This document shows, in pieces, positions 18,924 through 22,871 of a DNA stretch of 22,871 bases (the first letter of the stretch is position 1; each line of letters starts with the position of its first letter). The position numbers and the translations under genes are program-made. Source of the DNA: Setomelanomma holmii (taxonomy: Eukaryota; Ascomycota; Dothideomycetes; Pleosporales; Phaeosphaeriaceae); contig ML978381.1 of NCBI GenBank assembly GCA_010015745.1, positions 1 through 22,871 of the forward strand. Reading direction: 5' to 3'. Under the pieces are notes generated by a model, which saw only the letters and a list, made by a program, of their open reading frames with translations, did no database searches and was not told the DNA's origin.

Positions 18924-20223
18924 ATATCTTCAGTCTTAGCTGTTGCAAGAAGATCTACTTTAACTTAAAGACAAACACGCTCTTTAAGGAATATGAGTCA
19001 CTCTTTATAGATCTTGAACAAGTTAGAGGTCACTAGTTCTTAAACGCTTAAGACGCCACACAGCCTTTTTAGGTTATAGCAGCAGCTGCTTCTACTTAAG
19101 CAAAGCCACCTCAAGTTGTCACTGCGATGAAAGCCCATCAGCTGCTTAGCTATCTAAGCTACCAGGCTATTAAGCATCTCAAAGACTCTACCACAGGCCT
19201 CACAGAAGGCACAAATAGGAAAGGAGAACAGTAGACAGATTCTTGCATCCCTTGTATCTAGGGTAAGATGAAAGAAGACGTCAGTTGACATCCTAGAGCT
19301 GACAAGGCTTACTGCCCTTTCTACCGCATTATTGTTAACATTATCCAACTCTAGAAGCATAGTAAAGCCTGCTACAATAGTGATGTTTAGGCACTGCATG
19401 CAGTATGTGAGTACACAAAGCTCCACGAGATCTGTACTCTCAAGAATTGACAAAAGGTTACTGTTGTTCCTGCAATCACTCACCTTATTAACAAGATTAA
19501 GCGGGTATTTAGCTACTAAGTAGCTATAGTCTTCATGGACGGGGATGTTGGATATGGACGAGCTGAAGCCAGTTTAGGCTCTTCTGCTCAGGAGCTCCTC
19601 TCATCAGCTGACATCAAAGTTGAGACAAGGTCGCCAGACACTCCTGCACAGCTGGGGGGTGCTGAGCGAGCTGGGGCTATTATTGTTACCGTCGCCAGAG
19701 TTCTTCGAATCCATGCTGGTCTACCTAAGACTTTAGTCAATGAGCTAGTCTGCACAGCAGCTAGGCTACTCAACATTACGCCTACAAAATCTATCAACTG
19801 GCGCACACCACATGACATGGTCACTGGCATTTGCCCAGACCTCTCTTGACTCTACGCTATTAGAAGCCGTAGATTTATGCTTAACAAGCACCTAGCTAGA
19901 GGAAATAAGCTTAAGGATTGCACTTTTAAGAGATTTCTCCTTAGATACGACGCCTTAAATATCTATCAAGTATAGCTACCAGCCACAAACCGCGTCATCT
20001 GCGTACGCGACGTACGCTTCTTAGACAAGCTTTACAAGGACAAGCTGTCTACTCTACCTGCAAGACCTCATGTGATTGAGACTGCACACATTCCTGAGGA
20101 GGAATACGATGGTGACACTATTGTAGTCGCCCAGCCAGTGAGGCAGCGACAGGCTACAGTTGCTTCCACTCCTGCACAGAAGCAGATACAGCAACTGCCT
20201 TCTCCTACAACTATCGCTCACAG

Positions 20224-20283
20224 TACACCCGACCCTAGCAGTACACCTGACCCTTGTGGTACACCCGATCCTCATGATTCTCC
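20224..20283 (+). repeat. Short degenerate tandem repeat coding for (S/G)TPDP
   Basis: Units of about 18 bases around AGTACACCCGACCCTAG recur three to four times, encoding STPDP, STPDP, GTPDP, DSPD. It lies in the linker between integrase and reverse transcriptase of the copia remnant, a region usually of low complexity. Confidence 0.6.
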
Positions 20284-21870
20284 TGACCTGGCTGAGCAAC
20301 AGCTATTCTAGGAGTCCTCTGCTGCTTCACAGCACATAACACCTGGGGGGTGGAACTCTGATGAGAATCCTGACGAGGACTCAGATACAATCACAAATGC
20401 GCCATATGTCCCAGATTGACAGCAGAACAACGCTCCTCAACGACAAGATCTAGATCTCTCGCAGGACAACATTGTCACTAGCAAAAGACGCCGCCAGGCG
20501 CACTTTATTGAGGCTAGTCCTTTAGCTAAGTACTACGCCTTTGCTGCTATAATTCAGCAAGCCTCTGAGGCTACATCTCTTGCCTCAGAACTTAGGGTTA
20601 AGCGTGATCCTACTTGCATCTATTGCAATAATCTTCCTCCTCTACTACATTACTAGAATAAACTCAAACACCACCCGCACAGGAAACAGTTTACAGCTGC
20701 TGCTTCTACTAAGTTTAGTAACTGCTGGAACAAAGGCACCTTTGCAAGGCCAGATATCACAGTCTCATACGTTGATAATGCTGTACTGTTAATGTGGGTA
20801 TTCACCTACAAGTTTGATAAGGATAGATATCTTCTTAAATATAAGGCTTGCCTTGTTGTGCGCAGAGATCTGCAAAAGCAGTATGGCGATACTTACGCAG
20901 CTACTCTGGCTGCACGCCTCTTCTGAGCTCTCATAGCCCTTGCCTGTGCTTTCAACCTCAAGGCTATGCAATACAACGTGCTAAACGCCTTCTTTAATGC
21001 TCTCCTAGATCACACTCTCTATGTAAGAACTCTAGACTGCTTTCTGTACAAGTACGGCTGAGCTCTGCAACTTCTACGCGCTCTCTATAGCCTAAAGGAA
21101 GCTCTACGCCTATAGGCTATCTACTTCTAGGAATCGCTTCGAAAGCTTAGCCTACACCCTGTCTAGGGCTTTCTATGCCTTTGGATAAATGACAGAGTCA
21201 TTCTCTTCTTCTACCTGGACGATATCATCATCCTATATCACCCTAACTACCAGGAGGACTTCAAGAAGCTTAAACAACAGCTTATTAATTTCTATAACCT
21301 CTAACAAATTGGCAATGTTAAATAGTTTCTTAGTATTTAAGTTAAGCGCGTTCTTGCTAGCCGCTAGCTCTACCTTGTTTAAGATGCGTTCATTAACAAG
21401 GTCTGCACTAAGTTTAACCTTATCTGCGCTGATAGCAAATACCTATCTACGCCTCTCTTATCTACTTTAAGGCTACTGCCCTATGATAGTTATTTAGAGC
21501 TATCAAACACAAAGACCTACCAACGCTTTGTAGGCAACCTTGTGTACATTAAGGTCATGACTTAACCTAATGTAGCACACGCTCACTCTGTCCTTGCAAG
21601 GTTTCTCACAAACCTAGAACTAATCCACCTTGCTGAGATCAAGCACGTGTGGCAGTACCTGTACGGTACTAAATACCTTGCCATCAGTGCTCAAGGGGGT
21701 GAGCCAACATAAACTTATGCCACTAAAATCAACGCAACTACTCCTACCTTCTTTAGTGCTGCTAATGCATTATTTAGAGATGACGTTAAGACTTGTCGAT
21801 CGTCTGCTGGATACGTCTTCATGCTCTATGGCATGCCAATTGACTGGAAAGCTACCATGCTCTATCCCAG

Positions 21871-22093
21871 GGCGCGACCTGCACCCAGCCCTGAGTGGAG
21901 GTTGGCTAGGGACTAGATATACACATTTCCCTATGTATATCTCATTACATACCCTGGGTGGATTGAACTTTGAGGTATTAGTGGAGGTACGTTCCTATTG
22001 TTGTATCAAGCTGTAATTTGGACACGTTACTCTGTGCATAGCCCTGCACTGTCGCTAGGATTTGCATCAAGATTGTACATGTAGTTATGGTGC
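21871..22093. other. Unassigned stretch after the copia remnant
   Basis: No gene. A 9-bp inverted repeat AGATATACA / TGTATATCT lies at 21915-21923 and 21934-21942, and a 7-bp pair CCCAGGG / CCCTGGG bounds roughly 21866-21957. Whether these mark a tiny insertion cannot be told. Confidence 0.35.
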
Positions 22094-22108
22094 TTAGGGT
22101 TAGGGTTA
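22094..22108 (+). repeat. Interstitial telomere-type repeat, 2.5 units of TTAGGG
   Basis: The 15 bases TTAGGGTTAGGGTTA match the standard fungal telomere repeat exactly. It sits 430 bp upstream of the right-hand DUF3505 ORF and 33 bp before the minisatellite. Such a short tract can arise by chance, but its place among subtelomere-like features makes an old chromosome-end origin credible. Confidence 0.7.
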
Positions 22109-22140
22109 CACAGTTTGGTGAGGCATTGCGGTATTACAAA

Positions 22141-22266
22141 ACACAGGTATGACATCACGCGACTATAACAACACAGGTATGATGTCACGCGACTACAACA
22201 ACACAGGTATGATGTCACGCGACTACAACAACACAGGTATGATGTCACGCGACTACAACAACACAA
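22141..22266 (+). repeat. Minisatellite: four tandem copies of a 30-bp unit
   Basis: Copies start at 22141, 22171, 22201 and 22231, followed by a partial unit (ACACAA). Units 2-4 are identical; unit 1 differs at three positions (GACATC for GATGTC, and one C-to-T). The unit starts ACACAGGTATGATGTCACGC. In one frame it encodes a repeated ten-residue M-S-R-D-Y-N-N-T-G pattern within a 60-codon frame (22149-22331) that has no other support. No spacers are present, so this is not CRISPR. Confidence 0.95.
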
Positions 22267-22522
22267 ATAGCAAACATAGTACAGGAGAATTTGCGCAAGC
22301 AGCGCGTTTGCACGGCAAGGGCGCAGGGTAGATAGATCTGTAGCAGGCAGGTAATATAAGTAGTATCTACACAACGCGCAACGCGCAATCTACTGTCAGA
22401 ATATCGACTATACCAACCTTCAAGCTGAGGAGCAAGAAGGTCGGCCTTTTTGTATCCAACATCTACAGCCTGCAACTAGCACCTGCTACAGTAGCCAGTG
22501 TTAGTCAACGCGCATTAACGCC

Positions 22523-22871
22523 ATGGCAGAGACAAATATCGAGTTCCAGCATTTTAAGCATCTGGCAGAGTACTTGATAGCCATTTGCAAGGAGTGTAGG
22601 CATGGCGTGCTACCCAGCCATATCAAGAGCCACCTGCAACGCGTGCACAAGGTTAAGCATAAGCAGGCCGAAGATATAGCTAAAAGGGTAGGCAGCTGGT
22701 TAGGGCTAATAGAGTACGCCAGCGAGTTGCAGGCGCCCAGCCAGGTCATCCTGCCTATCAGCCAGTTGCCATTATATTCAGACGGACTGTTATGCCGGCT
22801 AGACACAGCCATTTGTTGCAAGGTACTACGGAGCGTCAAGGCAATGAAAAAGCATTGGCGAGAGGTACACG
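22523..22871 (+). CDS. DUF3505/OrsD-like zinc-finger protein, N-terminal 116 residues, runs off the right edge
   Basis: The frame is open from ATG 22523 (context AACGCCATGG) to the end of the window. Two Cys/His modules are visible. The first is C22-x2-C25-x11-H37-x4-H42; the second has C91, C98/C99 and H111-x4-H116, with text SVKAMKKHWREVH typical of the DUF3505 family. Between them is a linker of about 48 residues. Full-length relatives are much longer, and in some fungi this module precedes a RecQ-like helicase domain near telomeres; that part would lie outside the window. No internal stop, so it may be an intact gene. The upstream 190 bases contain GTAATATAAGTAG (TATA-like, about 22352-22364). 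Its placement next to a TTAGGG tract fits a subtelomeric gene, by inference. Confidence 0.72.
   Translation, partial: MAETNIEFQHFKHLAEYLIAICKECRHGVLPSHIKSHLQRVHKVKHKQAEDIAKRVGSWLGLIEYASELQAPSQVILPISQLPLYSDGLLCRLDTAICCKVLRSVKAMKKHWREVH

Larger units (their letters stand above)
17600..21870 (+). mobile_element. Decayed Ty1/copia LTR retrotransposon body
   Basis: One plus-strand frame (codon starts at positions with remainder 2 when divided by 3) runs from about 17640 to 21860 through gag, protease, integrase, reverse transcriptase and RNase H, in the copia order. It holds dozens of stops, many at TAG/TAA/TGA positions expected from C-to-T change, but few indels. Terminal LTRs of this copy are not visible: the left boundary lies between 17544 and 17640 next to the NO VEIN-like remnant, and similarity ends after the RNase H motif near 21860. 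A solo LTR of another copy is nested at 18755-18923. Confidence 0.88.
18510..21870 (+). pseudogene. pol: Ty1/copia pol remnant: protease, integrase, reverse transcriptase, RNase H
   Basis: In order: a protease-like VIDPRSDVYICN (about 18539-18574; the normal D-S/T-G is altered) with GEVTLNVK and LKKVAYI; the pre-integrase HQLLSYLSYQAIKHL and C-x2-C-type IPCI; the integrase core with VFMDGDVGYG at about 19530 and RSPDTPAQLGGAERAGA at 19628-19678, conserved to 19849; a spacer rich in Pro/Thr/Asp with TPDPSSTPDP repeats (20230-20270); reverse transcriptase with MWVFTYKFD, LVVRRDLQ, QYGDTYAATLAAR and the catalytic YLDD at 21212-21223; RNase H with RSSAGYVFMLYGMPIDWKA up to 21855. Frame is shared throughout. 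Stops in every domain; not functional. Confidence 0.85.

Noticed and set aside
22141..22266. Regular 30-bp repeats that could be mistaken for a CRISPR array
   Set aside because: The units are directly adjacent with no spacers, and the genome is eukaryotic; it is a minisatellite.
22149..22331. 60-codon frame translating the minisatellite
   Set aside because: Its length comes from a repeat unit that is a multiple of three; it ends before the DUF3505 ORF and has no other protein feature.
1..22871. tRNA or rRNA genes
   Set aside because: No cloverleaf-compatible arms or conserved T-loop/D-loop pairs, and no rRNA-like conserved segments, were seen on either strand by eye.

Overview
The window looks like an accessory, probably subtelomere-like region of a filamentous ascomycete genome; a Dothideomycete is a reasonable guess that I cannot prove. 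The reasons are short GT-AG introns (46-92 bp) in every host gene, fungal families (OPT transporter, flavin monooxygenase, heme-thiolate peroxidase) and decayed fungal transposons whose stop codons look like C-to-T damage (CAG to TAG, CAA to TAA, CGA to TGA), as left by RIP.

Layout. 1-180: start of a DUF3505/OrsD-like zinc-finger ORF running left out of the window. About 540-4532: transposon block. A Ty3/gypsy gag on the minus strand is split by a complete but dead pogo/Fot-type DNA transposon (1356-3207, 66-bp TIRs, TA duplication); next to it lies a 5'-truncated second pogo-type copy. 4883-14670: an island of four apparently intact host genes. These are an OPT oligopeptide transporter (minus), an FMO-like flavoprotein (plus), a Dabb-GFA two-domain protein (plus) and a secreted chloroperoxidase/peroxygenase-like enzyme (minus). 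A possible 152-bp MITE lies between the last two. All four gene models join to uninterrupted frames when spliced. 15333-17543: C-terminal remnant of a large NO VEIN/DUF3883-type protein with two stops and a frameshift. About 17600-21870: a decayed Ty1/copia element (gag, protease, integrase, reverse transcriptase, RNase H in one frame) carrying a nested solo LTR with a 5-bp duplication. 22094-22871: a short TTAGGG tract, a 30-bp minisatellite and the start of a second DUF3505-like ORF running right out of the window.

The four intact genes encode uptake (OPT), oxygenation (FMO), peroxide-driven oxidation outside the cell (peroxidase) and a possible aldehyde/thiol-handling protein (GFA). They could form a small metabolic neighbourhood, but orientation is mixed, no backbone biosynthetic enzyme is present, and this is only inference. 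The outward-facing DUF3505 ORFs and the telomere-type repeat are the strongest hint about chromosomal location. No tRNA, rRNA or CRISPR array was found.
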